Below, piece by piece: positions 25,990 to 34,708 of a DNA stretch of 64,000 bases. Source of the DNA: Rhizobium sp. Leaf306 (GTDB taxonomy: Bacteria > Pseudomonadota > Alphaproteobacteria > Rhizobiales > Rhizobiaceae); the NCBI RefSeq assembly GCF_001423425.1, contig NZ_LMNX01000004.1:457432-521431 (forward strand), written 5' to 3'. The position numbers and the translations under genes are program-made. Within the stretch, counting starts at the first letter, position 1; the number at the start of each line of letters is the position of its first letter. The notes below the pieces were generated by a model that was not told the DNA's origin, made no database searches, and saw only the letters and a program-made list of their open reading frames with translations.

Positions 25990-26007
25990 TGAAGGGCAAG
26001 CCCTTCA
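25990..26007. terminator. Hairpin between convergent hbd and tlpA genes
   Basis: TGAAGGGC (25990-25997) and GCCCTTCA (26000-26007) form a perfect 8-bp stem with a 2-nt loop, located just beyond both convergent stop codons. No long T-run, so probably a modest bidirectional terminator. Confidence 0.45.
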
Positions 26008-26017
26008 TCCGCAGCCC

Positions 26018-26698
26018 TCAAGCGCCCTTGGCGGCCGTCACCAGCGCCTTTGCATCGTCGCTATCCCAGGCCGCGGGGCCGTTCATGGCGCCGATCAGGC
26101 AGCCCTTCTTGTCGAGGATCAGCGTTGCAGGCAGGCCGAAGGCGAGGCCTTCCTTTTTCAGAGCGTTGAACGTGCCCATTGAACTGTCGCGGTAAAAGCC
26201 GAGCTTGTCGATCTTGTACTCCTCAAGGAAGGTTTTCGGCTTCTCGTCGCTGCCGGTGTCGATGTTGATGGCGACGACTTCGAAGTCAGGCCCGCCCATC
26301 GCCGCCTGCAAACCGTTCAGCGCGGGCATCTCTTCGCGGCAGGGCACGCACCAGGTGGCCCAGAGGTTGAGGAGCACGGTTTTGCCAGCTAGATCGTCCG
26401 TCGTCATGTCCTGCCCAGCCGGTCCCTTGAAGGACAGGGAGAGCGGGCGCGGCGGCTGTGCCTCGACCATGGCGGCAACCTGGCCCTTGGAAAAGGCGCC
26501 GACGGACTTTGCGAGTTCGGCCGAGCCCTCGCATTGCCCGGCAGAGGCGGACATCGAGGCGTCCCCAGCCCCATCCAAACCATTGCCAGACCCCATGTTC
26601 GTCACGTATACGGCGACGGTGCCGGCGACGATCCCGAGGACGGCGGCAATCAGGATCAATCGGACAGACGGAAGGCCAAGCGGTCTTTTGGACGTCAT
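26018..26698 (-). CDS. tlpA: Thiol:disulfide interchange protein TlpA
   Basis: Membrane-anchored periplasmic thioredoxin. One N-terminal membrane segment (about 12-34), a linker, then the thioredoxin domain with active-site C117 and C120 in WATWCVPCREEMP. In Bradyrhizobium TlpA reduces proteins needed for copper centre assembly of cytochrome oxidase, which fits an organism with the oxidase operon seen here. The linker contains one extra cysteine (C56, GQCEGS). Start set at the ATG at 26698 with GGAG 7 nt upstream, rather than the TTG immediately before. Divergent from argH, only 22 bp apart. Confidence 0.92.
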   Translation of the reverse strand: MTSKRPLGLPSVRLILIAAVLGIVAGTVAVYVTNMGSGNGLDGAGDASMSASAGQCEGSAELAKSVGAFSKGQVAAMVEAQPPRPLSLSFKGPAGQDMTTDDLAGKTVLLNLWATWCVPCREEMPALNGLQAAMGGPDFEVVAINIDTGSDEKPKTFLEEYKIDKLGFYRDSSMGTFNALKKEGLAFGLPATLILDKKGCLIGAMNGPAAWDSDDAKALVTAAKGA

Positions 26699-26720
26699 CA
26701 ACTACTCCAGGACTGAATTC

Positions 26721-28121
26721 ATGGCCGACACGAAGGACGCGACATCTTCCAACCAGATGTGGGGCGGACGCTTCGCTTCCGGGCCGGATGCGATCATGGA
26801 GGAGATAAATGCCTCGATCGGTTTCGACAAGAAGCTGTTCGCCCAGGATATCCGCGGTTCGATCGCCCATGCGACGATGCTGGCGGAACAAGGCATTATT
26901 TCGCACGAAGATAAAGACAAGATCGTTTCCGGCCTGAACACGATCATGTCAGAGATCGAAAGCGGACAGTTCCAGTTCTCGCGCAAGCTCGAGGACATTC
27001 ACATGAACATCGAGGCGCGGCTGGCAGACCTGATCGGTCCAGCCGCCGGTCGCCTCCACACCGCCCGCTCCCGCAACGACCAGGTCGCGCTCGACTTCCG
27101 CCTCTGGGTCAAGGAAGAACTCGTCAAGACCGAGAAGATGCTGACGGGCCTGATCGCCGCGTTTCTTGACCGCGCCGAAGAGCATGCGGATACGGTGATG
27201 CCCGGCTTTACCCATCTGCAGACGGCACAGCCGGTCACTTTCGGCCATCACTGCATGGCCTATGTCGAAATGTTCGGCCGTGACCGCGCCCGCGTTCGCC
27301 ACGCGATCGACCATCTGGACGAAAGCCCGATCGGTGCTGCGGCGCTTGCCGGCACGCCCTACCCGATCGACCGCCACATGACGGCAAAGGCCCTCGGCTT
27401 CCGCGAACCGACCCGCAACTCGATCGACACCGTTTCCGACCGCGATTTCGCGCTGGAATTCCTGTCGGTTGCTGCCATCTGCGCCGTGCATCTGTCGCGT
27501 CTTGCCGAAGAAATCGTCATCTGGTCGACGCCGCAATTCGGCTTCGTGCGCCTGTCCGACGCGTTTTCGACCGGCTCCTCGATCATGCCGCAGAAGAAGA
27601 ACCCGGATGCCGCCGAACTGGTGCGCGCCAAGACCGGCCGCATCAACGGTTCGCTGGTCGCGCTGCTGACAGTCATGAAGGGTCTGCCGCTCGCCTATTC
27701 CAAGGACATGCAGGAAGACAAGGAGCAGGTGTTCGACTGCGCCGAGAACCTGGAACTGGCGATTGCCGCCATGACCGGCATGATGCGCGACATGACCATC
27801 CGCGCCGACAAGATGCGCGCCGCAGCAGGCGCCGGCTTCTCGACCGCGACCGACCTTGCCGACTGGCTGGTTCGCGAAGTCGGCCTGCCCTTCCGCGAAG
27901 CGCACCATGCGACCGGCCATGCCGTGGCGCTGGCGGAGAAAAAGGGCTGCGACCTTTCCGAACTCACGCTTGAAGAACTGCAAGCGATCAACCCTGCCAT
28001 CACCGACAAGGTCTTCGACGTGCTTTCGGTGGATGCATCGGTTGCGAGCCGCGTCAGTTTCGGCGGTACGGCTCCCTCCGAGGTGCGCAAGCAGATCGCC
28101 TGGTGGCGCGAGAGAAACTGA
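26721..28121 (+). CDS. argH: Argininosuccinate lyase
   Basis: Last step of arginine synthesis: splits argininosuccinate into arginine and fumarate. 466 aa, typical. The superfamily signature GSSIMPQKKNPDAAE holds the catalytic serine loop; TARSRNDQVALDFRLW and HLQTAQPVTFGHH carry other active-site residues. Start chosen at the ATG at 26721, where homology begins (Q-MWGGRF follows); the frame is open much further upstream but only across tlpA. Followed after 92 bp by lptM and lysA, a common order. Confidence 0.97.
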   Translation: MADTKDATSSNQMWGGRFASGPDAIMEEINASIGFDKKLFAQDIRGSIAHATMLAEQGIISHEDKDKIVSGLNTIMSEIESGQFQFSRKLEDIHMNIEARLADLIGPAAGRLHTARSRNDQVALDFRLWVKEELVKTEKMLTGLIAAFLDRAEEHADTVMPGFTHLQTAQPVTFGHHCMAYVEMFGRDRARVRHAIDHLDESPIGAAALAGTPYPIDRHMTAKALGFREPTRNSIDTVSDRDFALEFLSVAAICAVHLSRLAEEIVIWSTPQFGFVRLSDAFSTGSSIMPQKKNPDAAELVRAKTGRINGSLVALLTVMKGLPLAYSKDMQEDKEQVFDCAENLELAIAAMTGMMRDMTIRADKMRAAAGAGFSTATDLADWLVREVGLPFREAHHATGHAVALAEKKGCDLSELTLEELQAINPAITDKVFDVLSVDASVASRVSFGGTAPSEVRKQIAWWRERN

Positions 28122-28213
28122 CGCCTGCGCGACGAATGAAGCGGCAAGGATACTGCACAAGCGCGCGGAACTTCGCTATGAAGTCTGCGTGACCGTGCCG
28201 GAGAAGGAAGAGA

Positions 28214-28420
28214 ATGTCGAAATCCCTGGTGAAAATCGCCCATGTCAGCCTGATCCTGGGCGTCGTCAGCCTCGTTGTCGCCGGCTGCGGCCGCAAGGGC
28301 GACCTCGACCGCCCCAGCACGCCCGTCGAACAGCAGAACATCCGCAAGAGCAGCAAACCCGGTGACGCCAACAAGGATCCGGTTGCCGAGCGGCCGTTCG
28401 TCCTCGACCCGCTTCTGTAA
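28214..28420 (+). CDS. lptM: Small lipoprotein, LptM-like
   Basis: A 68-aa lipoprotein: signal peptide ending in the lipobox VVAGC (Cys about residue 26) followed by GRKGDLDRP, the hallmark of the YifL/LptM family. In E. coli LptM assists maturation of the LptDE lipopolysaccharide translocon. The rest is polar and probably disordered. AAGGAAGA precedes the ATG. The gene sits 33 bp before lysA, the same neighbour as in many proteobacteria including E. coli relatives. Confidence 0.85.
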   Translation: MSKSLVKIAHVSLILGVVSLVVAGCGRKGDLDRPSTPVEQQNIRKSSKPGDANKDPVAERPFVLDPLL

Positions 28421-28453
28421 TTTCCAGACCCCTTCAGTTTTCCGAGTTTTGAC

Positions 28454-29722
28454 GTGAATCATTTCCATTACATCGACGGCGTCCTTCACGCCGAAAACGT
28501 CGCCATCCCGGAAATCGCAAAAGCCGTCGGCACGCCATTCTACGTCTATTCGACCGCCACGCTGGAGCGCCACTACAAGGTGTTCGCGCAGGCGTTTTCC
28601 GATGTGGACGCGATGGTGTGCTACGCCATGAAGGCGAACTCCAATCAGGCCGTTCTGAAAACCCTGGCAAAGCTCGGCGCCGGCGTCGATGTCGTCTCGG
28701 GCGGCGAATTGCGGCGTGCGCTGGCGGCCGGCATCCCCGCATGCCGCATCATGTTTTCGGGCGTCGGCAAGACCGTCGCCGAAATGGATCTGGCGCTCGA
28801 GGCCGGCATCTACTGCTTCAACGTCGAATCCGAGCCGGAACTGGAAGTGCTGAACCTGCGCGCTCTCAAAGTCGGCAAACGCGCGCATGTGTCCTTCCGC
28901 ATCAACCCGGATGTGGATGCGGGCACCCATGCCAAGATTTCGACGGGGAAGAAGGAAAACAAGTTCGGCATCGCCTATGATCGGGCCCGCGCCGTCTATG
29001 CCCATGCGGCAACGCTTCCCGGCATCGAAGTCACCGGCATCGACATGCATATCGGCAGCCAGATCACCGAGCTTCAGCCGTTCGAGGATGCCTACCGGCT
29101 GCTGCGGGCGCTGGTGGATCTGCTGCGCGGCGATGGCCACACGATCAGCCACGTCGATGTCGGCGGCGGTCTCGGCATTCCCTATAAGGACGACAACACT
29201 CCGCCGCCGCTGCCGGACGCCTATGCGGAAACGATCAAGAAGCAGCTGCGCACGCTCGACTGCAAGATCGTCACCGAGCCCGGCCGGCTGATCGTCGGCA
29301 ATGCCGGTATTCTCGTGACCGAAGTCATCTATGTGAAGGATGGCGGCGAAAAGACTTTCGTGATCGTCGACGGCGCGATGAACGACCTGATCCGCCCGAC
29401 GCTCTATGAGGCCTATCACTCGATCCGCCCGGTCGTGGTGCCGCCAGCCGATGCGCCGCGGATCAAGGGCGACGTGGTCGGCCCCGTCTGCGAGACCGGA
29501 GACTATCTGGCGCTCGACCGCGAGATGGCGGAACCGAAGCCCGGCGATCTGATCGCCGTCGGTTCTGCCGGTGCCTATGGCGCCGTGCAGGCCGGCACCT
29601 ACAATTCCCGCCTGCTGGTGCCGGAAGTGCTAGTGAAGGGCTCCGAGTTCCACGTGATCCGCCCGCGCGGCTCCTATGATGACCTGATCGGACTGGATTC
29701 CGTGCCTGCATGGCTCGGCTAG
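28454..29722 (+). CDS. lysA: Diaminopimelate decarboxylase
   Basis: Final step of lysine synthesis; PLP enzyme of the alanine racemase-like fold. PLP lysine K60 in VCYAMKANSNQ; glycine-rich phosphate loop VDVGGGLGIPY; the CETGD cysteine of the partner active site in GPVCETGDYLA. 422 aa, normal. Start is a GTG at 28454 because the homologous part (NHFHYIDGVLHAENV) begins there. Likely co-transcribed with lptM. Confidence 0.96.
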   Translation: MNHFHYIDGVLHAENVAIPEIAKAVGTPFYVYSTATLERHYKVFAQAFSDVDAMVCYAMKANSNQAVLKTLAKLGAGVDVVSGGELRRALAAGIPACRIMFSGVGKTVAEMDLALEAGIYCFNVESEPELEVLNLRALKVGKRAHVSFRINPDVDAGTHAKISTGKKENKFGIAYDRARAVYAHAATLPGIEVTGIDMHIGSQITELQPFEDAYRLLRALVDLLRGDGHTISHVDVGGGLGIPYKDDNTPPPLPDAYAETIKKQLRTLDCKIVTEPGRLIVGNAGILVTEVIYVKDGGEKTFVIVDGAMNDLIRPTLYEAYHSIRPVVVPPADAPRIKGDVVGPVCETGDYLALDREMAEPKPGDLIAVGSAGAYGAVQAGTYNSRLLVPEVLVKGSEFHVIRPRGSYDDLIGLDSVPAWLG

Positions 29723-29858
29723 CCCCGCGCAGAAACGTTCACTTTTGCGGCAAACCGCCTGGAAATATCGGGGCCGGCATGTCGCCGCCCTCGTCTTCGC
29801 CACAAACATTGTTATGTTGATAGCTTGATTTGGGCCGCCACGATCGGAGACGGACCGC

Positions 29859-32666
29859 ATGAGCTTGATCCGCAAAGGTGCATTCGAAACACATCCGGCG
29901 CTCGCAAGACGCGTTGCGCTGAAACGGTCGTTTGCCCGTTTCGTGCTGTTTTCCGAGCGCCTTCTGCCGAAGCTTCTGGCCCCGCTCGCGGTCGTCGCCC
30001 TGTTTTTCTCCGTCTCCTGGTTCGGACTTTTCCGCGTCACGCCTGATCTGCTGCGCTGGATACTGCTCGGCTTTTTCACCTTCGCGTTCCTGACCTCTCT
30101 CCTTCCCTTGGCGAGACTTCGCTGGCCAGACGCCGCCGATGCGGATCGGCTGCTGGAAGATCGCAACGGCCTGCCGCACCAGCCCGTCGCCGTGCAGGAA
30201 GACCAGCCGGCATTCGAGACACCGTTTGCCCGCGCGCTCTGGAAAGAACACCAGATCCGCATGGCCGAGCGGATCGCGGCGCTCGATACGGGCATGCCGC
30301 GGCCCGATATTGCCAGCCATGACCGGTTCGCGCTGCGCGCCGTGCCGGCGCTCGTGTTTGCCGTGGCGCTCGGCTATTCCTTCTCGAATGGCGGCGGTTC
30401 GCCTGCGGACGCATTCCGTCCGGCACCGCTTGCGGCAAGCACCAACCCTGACCTGCGCATCGACGCCTGGCTGACACCACCATCCTACACCGGCCGCGCC
30501 CCGATATTCCTGACCGGCCGCGACACGGCGCCCGCAGCCGCGGGCGATACGGCCGGCAACACGGCATCTGTGCCGCAGAATTCCGGCCTGACCGTGCGCG
30601 TAACCGGTGGCGAGGGCGAGGAAGCGGTCGTCTTCACGCCGAAATCCGGCGGAGAGCCGCTGACGCTGATCAACGAGGAAGCGCGCAAGGCGGCTGAAGA
30701 CGCAAGCAAGCAGGCACAAGGTAAGGCACCAGGCACGCCATTGCCCGAGGGCCAGCAGGCCAAGCCGCAGCCACCCGTCAAACAGCCGCAGACCGCACAG
30801 ACTGTGCCGCCGCGCAGCTACGCCTTCAATGTGGACGAAAGCGGCGAACTCACCGTCAACGGTCAGACATGGACCTTCGACGTCATTCCCGACCGCCCCC
30901 CGGAAATCGCCTTCGACGGCCAGCCGAAGCGGTCCGTCAATGGCGCGCTCGAAATCGGTTTCCGCGGCAAGGACGATTACGGCATTCGCGAAGCCCATGC
31001 GCTGATCGAGCCCGTCGGCCCGGTCGACCCGGCCGCGACGCCGCTTTACCCGGCGCCAGAATACCGCCTCGACCTGCCGCGCCAGAACCGCGGCCAGGAG
31101 GTGAAGGCCCTGACCAGCCGCAGCCTGATCGAGCATCCGCTGGCCGGCAAGCGGGTCAGGATTACGTTGATTGCCAAGGACGGCGCCGGTCAGACCGGCC
31201 GCAGCCCCGCCCATGAAATGGTGATGCCGGGCCGCGGCTTCTCGGAACCGCTGGCGGCCGCCGTTGCCGAACAGCGCCAGGTTTTCGCGCTCGACACGCG
31301 CCAGGTGCCGCGCGCGATCGAGCTCAACGACGCGCTGGCGATCCGTCCCGACGAGACCATTCCGAACCTTGGCCACTTCCTGGCAATCCGCTCTGCCCGC
31401 GAGCGCATGAAGATTGCCCGCAACGAGGAACAGCTGAAGGACGCCGCCGACTACCTCTGGGAAATCGCGCTCGGCATCGAGGACGGCGATCTTTCCGCCG
31501 CCGAACGCCGTTTGCGCGATGCCCAGCGCAATCTTTCTGAGGCGCTCGAAAAAGGTGCCGGGGATCAGGAAATCGCCGCCCTCATGAAGGAACTGCGTGA
31601 GGCCATGCAGCAATTCATGAACGAGCTTGCGCAGCGCATGCAGAACGCACCGCCGGGCCAGCAGAACATGCAGGCGCAGAATGTCATTCGCCAGCGCGAC
31701 CTGCAGAACATGATGGACCAGATCGAAAACCTCGCTCGATCCGGCAATCGCGACGCTGCCAAGGAGATGCTGTCGCAGATGCAGCGGATGATGAACAACC
31801 TGCAGGCCGGACGCCCGCAGCGCGGTCAGCAGGGTCAGCAGCAGCAAAACAGTCAGATGCGCCAGCAGATCGACAAGCTCGGCCAGATCATGCAGGAACA
31901 GCAGCGGCTGATGGACCAGACATTCAAGCTGGACCAGGCATTGCGCGATCGCATGCAGCGCGGCGACCCCGATCCGCAGAGCGGCGAACAGGGCGAGCAG
32001 CAGCAGGGCCAGAACGGCCAACAGGGTCAGCAGGGCCAACCGGGTCAGCAAGGCCAGCAGGCACAGCGCGGGCAGCAGGGCCAGCAAGGTCAGGGTCAGA
32101 ACGGCCAGGGCGGCGAACAGAACACCGACCAGATGACAGCCGAACAGCTGCGTGAGGCGCTGAAGAACCTGCGTGCCCAGCAGGAAGGCCTCGGAAAACA
32201 GCTCGGCGAGCTACAGCAGGCGCTGAAGGGCATGGGCATGGACCCAGGCCAAGGCTTCGGGGAGGCCCAGAGTGAAATGGGCAGCGCCGGCAAGGCGCTC
32301 GGTGACGGCCAGGGCGAACAGGCCGTCGAAGGCCAGGGCAACGCACTTAACGCGCTTCGCCAAGGCGCCCAGAGCATGATGCAGCAGATGATGCAGGCGA
32401 TGCAGCAGGGTCAGGGCCAAGGCGAAGGCCAGCAGGACGGCCAGGGACAGGGCATGGCCAACCAGGGCGGCCAGAACGGTCGCGATCCCCTAGGGCGCCC
32501 CCGCGCAACGTCAGGTCCGGACTTCGGCGATCAGGTGAAGGTGCCCGACGAAATCGACGTGCAGCGCGCCCGCGAGATCCTCGATGCCATCCGCGAGAAG
32601 CTGGGCAACGCCCTATCAGGCGATGCCGAGCGGCAGTATCTCGAGCGGCTGCTCGAGATCCGCTAA
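29859..32666 (+). CDS. TIGR02302-family large membrane protein (DUF4175)
   Basis: A 935-aa conserved alphaproteobacterial protein of unknown function. Two or three membrane segments in the first 90 residues (LLPKLLAPLAVVALFFSVSW, LRWILLGFFTFAFLTSLLPL), then a large presumably periplasmic part, and from about residue 515 a helical region rich in Met/Gln with clear coiled-coil character. At nt 31800-32480 this becomes a very Gln/Gly-rich tract of near-tandem GQQGQQ units, finishing with a conserved tail (PDEIDVQRAREILDAIREKLG). Follows lysA by 136 bp. The repeats are a coding low-complexity region, and the length may vary between strains. Confidence 0.85.
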   Translation: MSLIRKGAFETHPALARRVALKRSFARFVLFSERLLPKLLAPLAVVALFFSVSWFGLFRVTPDLLRWILLGFFTFAFLTSLLPLARLRWPDAADADRLLEDRNGLPHQPVAVQEDQPAFETPFARALWKEHQIRMAERIAALDTGMPRPDIASHDRFALRAVPALVFAVALGYSFSNGGGSPADAFRPAPLAASTNPDLRIDAWLTPPSYTGRAPIFLTGRDTAPAAAGDTAGNTASVPQNSGLTVRVTGGEGEEAVVFTPKSGGEPLTLINEEARKAAEDASKQAQGKAPGTPLPEGQQAKPQPPVKQPQTAQTVPPRSYAFNVDESGELTVNGQTWTFDVIPDRPPEIAFDGQPKRSVNGALEIGFRGKDDYGIREAHALIEPVGPVDPAATPLYPAPEYRLDLPRQNRGQEVKALTSRSLIEHPLAGKRVRITLIAKDGAGQTGRSPAHEMVMPGRGFSEPLAAAVAEQRQVFALDTRQVPRAIELNDALAIRPDETIPNLGHFLAIRSARERMKIARNEEQLKDAADYLWEIALGIEDGDLSAAERRLRDAQRNLSEALEKGAGDQEIAALMKELREAMQQFMNELAQRMQNAPPGQQNMQAQNVIRQRDLQNMMDQIENLARSGNRDAAKEMLSQMQRMMNNLQAGRPQRGQQGQQQQNSQMRQQIDKLGQIMQEQQRLMDQTFKLDQALRDRMQRGDPDPQSGEQGEQQQGQNGQQGQQGQPGQQGQQAQRGQQGQQGQGQNGQGGEQNTDQMTAEQLREALKNLRAQQEGLGKQLGELQQALKGMGMDPGQGFGEAQSEMGSAGKALGDGQGEQAVEGQGNALNALRQGAQSMMQQMMQAMQQGQGQGEGQQDGQGQGMANQGGQNGRDPLGRPRATSGPDFGDQVKVPDEIDVQRAREILDAIREKLGNALSGDAERQYLERLLEIR

Positions 32667-32682
32667 ATCCACCTGCGAGAGA

Positions 32683-33060
32683 TCAGGCCGCGCAGGAAGT
32701 CTGCACGGCAAGCGCCATGGCGACAGCCTTGCGGATTTCTGGCAATGCGAAAGGCTTCTGCACCACATCGACGATCTTCGACGACAGGTCATCGGCGCGT
32801 TCGCGCTGTTCGGCATAGCCGGTCATCAGCAGGATCTTCATGTCGGGATACTGGGCGGCGGCTTCGTGCGCCAGCGCAATGCCATCCATGACAGGCATGC
32901 GTATGTCGGAAAGCAGAAGATCGAACGCGCCCTGCTCGAGCTTTTCGAGGCCTTCGGCGCCATCGCCGGCCTCATGCGTCTCATGGCCATCCATCCGGAG
33001 AGCGCGCGCAACAAACATGCGCAGCGTGTGTTCATCCTCGGTAATCAGGATCTTGGCCAT
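32683..33060 (-). CDS. cpdR: Single-domain response regulator CpdR
   Basis: Receiver-only protein (125 aa). Phosphoacceptor D52 in LLSDIRMPVMDG, acidic pair E8/D9, and conserved lysine in VVQKPF. In Caulobacter and Sinorhizobium, unphosphorylated CpdR directs ClpXP to degrade cell-cycle proteins such as CtrA-pathway targets; phosphorylation by the CckA-ChpT relay turns it off. The two C-terminal alanines (TSCAA) match the CpdR degron-like end. Start at ATG 33060 where receiver homology begins. It ends 17 bp from the convergent TIGR02302 gene. Confidence 0.93.
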   Translation of the reverse strand: MAKILITEDEHTLRMFVARALRMDGHETHEAGDGAEGLEKLEQGAFDLLLSDIRMPVMDGIALAHEAAAQYPDMKILLMTGYAEQRERADDLSSKIVDVVQKPFALPEIRKAVAMALAVQTSCAA

Positions 33061-33172
33061 AGCGATCATCGCTCCCATTTTGTGTATCAATCCGGGAGCA
33101 ATTCACCAGAGTTTGGTTGTCGAGGAGTAAACAGACGAGGCTCAAACCGCGCCATGGTTAACACCTTGCGAC

Positions 33173-33202
33173 CGGATGGCGGCAGATTTCTGCCCCCATC
33201 CG
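33173..33202 (-). terminator. Hairpin downstream of hpt
   Basis: A 14-bp stem with one mismatch (33173-33186 with 33189-33202) and a 2-nt loop lies 13 nt beyond the hpt stop codon on the minus strand. No T-run follows, so intrinsic termination is plausible but not certain. Confidence 0.5.
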
Positions 33203-33215
33203 AACCAAAATCAAC

Positions 33216-33758
33216 TCACGCGTCGCCAGTCACGACGCCGACGAAAGGCAGTTCGCGGAACGCGTAGGCGACGTCCATGCCGTAGCCGACGACGAAGTAG
33301 TCGGGGCATTCGAAGCCGACGTAATCCGCCTCAAGCTCTTCCTTGCGCTTCACCTTCTTGTCGAGAAGAACGGCCAGCGAAACATGGCGGGCGCCGCGCT
33401 CATAGAGCAGTTCCTTGGCGAATTTCAGCGTGCGGCCGGATTCCAGGATGTCGTCGATCAGAAGAACATCGCGGTCCTTCACGTCGCTGTCGATATCCTT
33501 GACGATGCGAACGCCCTGCGAGACCGTGCCGGTGCCGTAGCTCGAAAGTGTGATGAACTCCACTTCCGGTGCAAGGCCCGTCTCATGCAGCGCGCGCAGA
33601 AGATCCGCTGCGAAAATGAACGAGCCCTTGAGGACGGCGATGACGAGCAGATCCTTCGTGGGACCGGTCGCGATCTGCGCTGCGATTTGGTGATTGCGCT
33701 CGGCGATCTGTTCGGCAGTGAAAAGCGGCTCGATGTTTTTGCCGCGGACGACGGGCAT
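33216..33758 (-). CDS. hpt: Hypoxanthine phosphoribosyltransferase
   Basis: Purine salvage enzyme: joins hypoxanthine or guanine to PRPP. PRPP-binding loop DVLLIDDILESGRTL, flexible loop SSYGTGTVSQG, and base-recognition region VKRKEELEADYVGFECPDYFVVGYG are all typical. 180 aa from ATG 33758, with AGGAG 7 nt upstream. Stands 42 bp from the DUF3426-like gene on the same strand and could be co-transcribed with it. Confidence 0.95.
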   Translation of the reverse strand: MPVVRGKNIEPLFTAEQIAERNHQIAAQIATGPTKDLLVIAVLKGSFIFAADLLRALHETGLAPEVEFITLSSYGTGTVSQGVRIVKDIDSDVKDRDVLLIDDILESGRTLKFAKELLYERGARHVSLAVLLDKKVKRKEELEADYVGFECPDYFVVGYGMDVAYAFRELPFVGVVTGDA

Positions 33759-33799
33759 ACGGATACTCCTGATAGATCGGAAGCGCCGCGATAGCACAA

Positions 33800-34501
33800 T
33801 CAGAGGCGGGACGCATCCCGTTCCGCAAAGGTCAGGCGCAAATCCGGGAGTTTTCCGCCGGGATGCGGCACGCGCGCAGAAAACCCGCGGCTGTGGCCGG
33901 CAGCAATGGCGGAAGCCGGCGGGGCAATCAACGTCGAGGCGACCAGCGTGTCGCCGGCCATCAGTTCGGCCCGGATCGCGGGCATGGTCTTTGCGTTACT
34001 GGTCCGGTTCTCGACGATTCCGTTGATCAGTAGAACCCGCATGCCATCCGCATCGCGTGGCGTCATGGTGATGTGAGTGATATCGAGCGATGGCTCGGCT
34101 TGGGCTTCTCCGCTGTCGTTGAACAGGAACGAGAAGCCGCCGGCACTCGCAAAGACCAGCACGAAAGCGGCAGCCACAAGAGCGCAGAACAGATCGGCCG
34201 AAAGCGTATTCAGCACGCGCTCGACCTTGCCGACGAAGCCATTCGGCACCAAGGCCGGAGCACCGGACCTCACCCTCTCTGCAGGCTTACCGGTCGCCCG
34301 GTTCTTGGTCCTGTTGTCTGAATTGTCGTTGTGCGAACGCGGTCTGGACCGCTGCCACCCGCCATCAGTCACAGGCACGAACTGCGCATCGACCGCGGGT
34401 CCACGCGTCTTCACCCGGGCCTTCGGGCCTGTTGTGGGTTCGGGCGGCAGGATGTCCATGCGGACGATCGTCTTGCCGGCGCGGCTGCTGAACGTGTTCA
34501 T
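33800..34501 (-). CDS. Membrane-anchored protein with DUF3426-like domain
   Basis: A 233-aa protein. The first about 90 residues are polar, Pro/Arg/Asn-rich and probably disordered; one membrane span at about 100-125 (LFCALVAAAFVLVFASAGGF); then an about 100-residue domain with the pattern of extracellular DUF3426/FxLYD proteins (LLINGIVENRTSNAKTMPAIRAEL ... STLIAPPASAIAAGHSRGFSARV). In related bacteria the gene beside ftsE often encodes a zinc-ribbon plus DUF3426 protein; no zinc ribbon is visible here. Divergent from ftsE. Function unknown. Confidence 0.72.
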   Translation of the reverse strand: MNTFSSRAGKTIVRMDILPPEPTTGPKARVKTRGPAVDAQFVPVTDGGWQRSRPRSHNDNSDNRTKNRATGKPAERVRSGAPALVPNGFVGKVERVLNTLSADLFCALVAAAFVLVFASAGGFSFLFNDSGEAQAEPSLDITHITMTPRDADGMRVLLINGIVENRTSNAKTMPAIRAELMAGDTLVASTLIAPPASAIAAGHSRGFSARVPHPGGKLPDLRLTFAERDASRL

Positions 34502-34708
34502 CGGACCTCTTCGGCGCCGCTTGTCCCCCGATATCGAAAGAGGCGGCCATTGAAACGAATCCCCCCTAGTCGTAAATTCGATTGGTTAACCGTTTGCAAA
34601 CAGCGCCCGAAATAAGCCCTTTTTGACCGGCGTTTTACCTTTCGTTTACCTTCATCGTTAAGAGATGGTCAGGTGCGAATCTGAAGGGTTCAGGGATTTG
34701 GTCTTCCG
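34502..34708. promoter_or_regulatory. Divergent control region upstream of ftsE
   Basis: The 207 bp between the DUF3426-like gene and ftsE are AT-rich for this genome and contain TTAACC at about 34586-34591 and a TTTACC...GTTAAG pair at about 34637-34656. These resemble half-sites of the cell-cycle regulator CtrA (TTAA-N7-TTAA), but the spacing is not exact. Confidence 0.3.

Noticed and set aside
29739..32087. 782-codon open frame antisense to the TIGR02302 gene
   Set aside because: Leucine-rich antisense artefact of the Gln/Gly codons on the coding strand; no start signal or family match.
31800..32480. Repeated units that could suggest a CRISPR array or tandem repeat locus
   Set aside because: The repeats are in frame, vary in length and encode GQQ-type peptides inside a large gene; no fixed spacer length.
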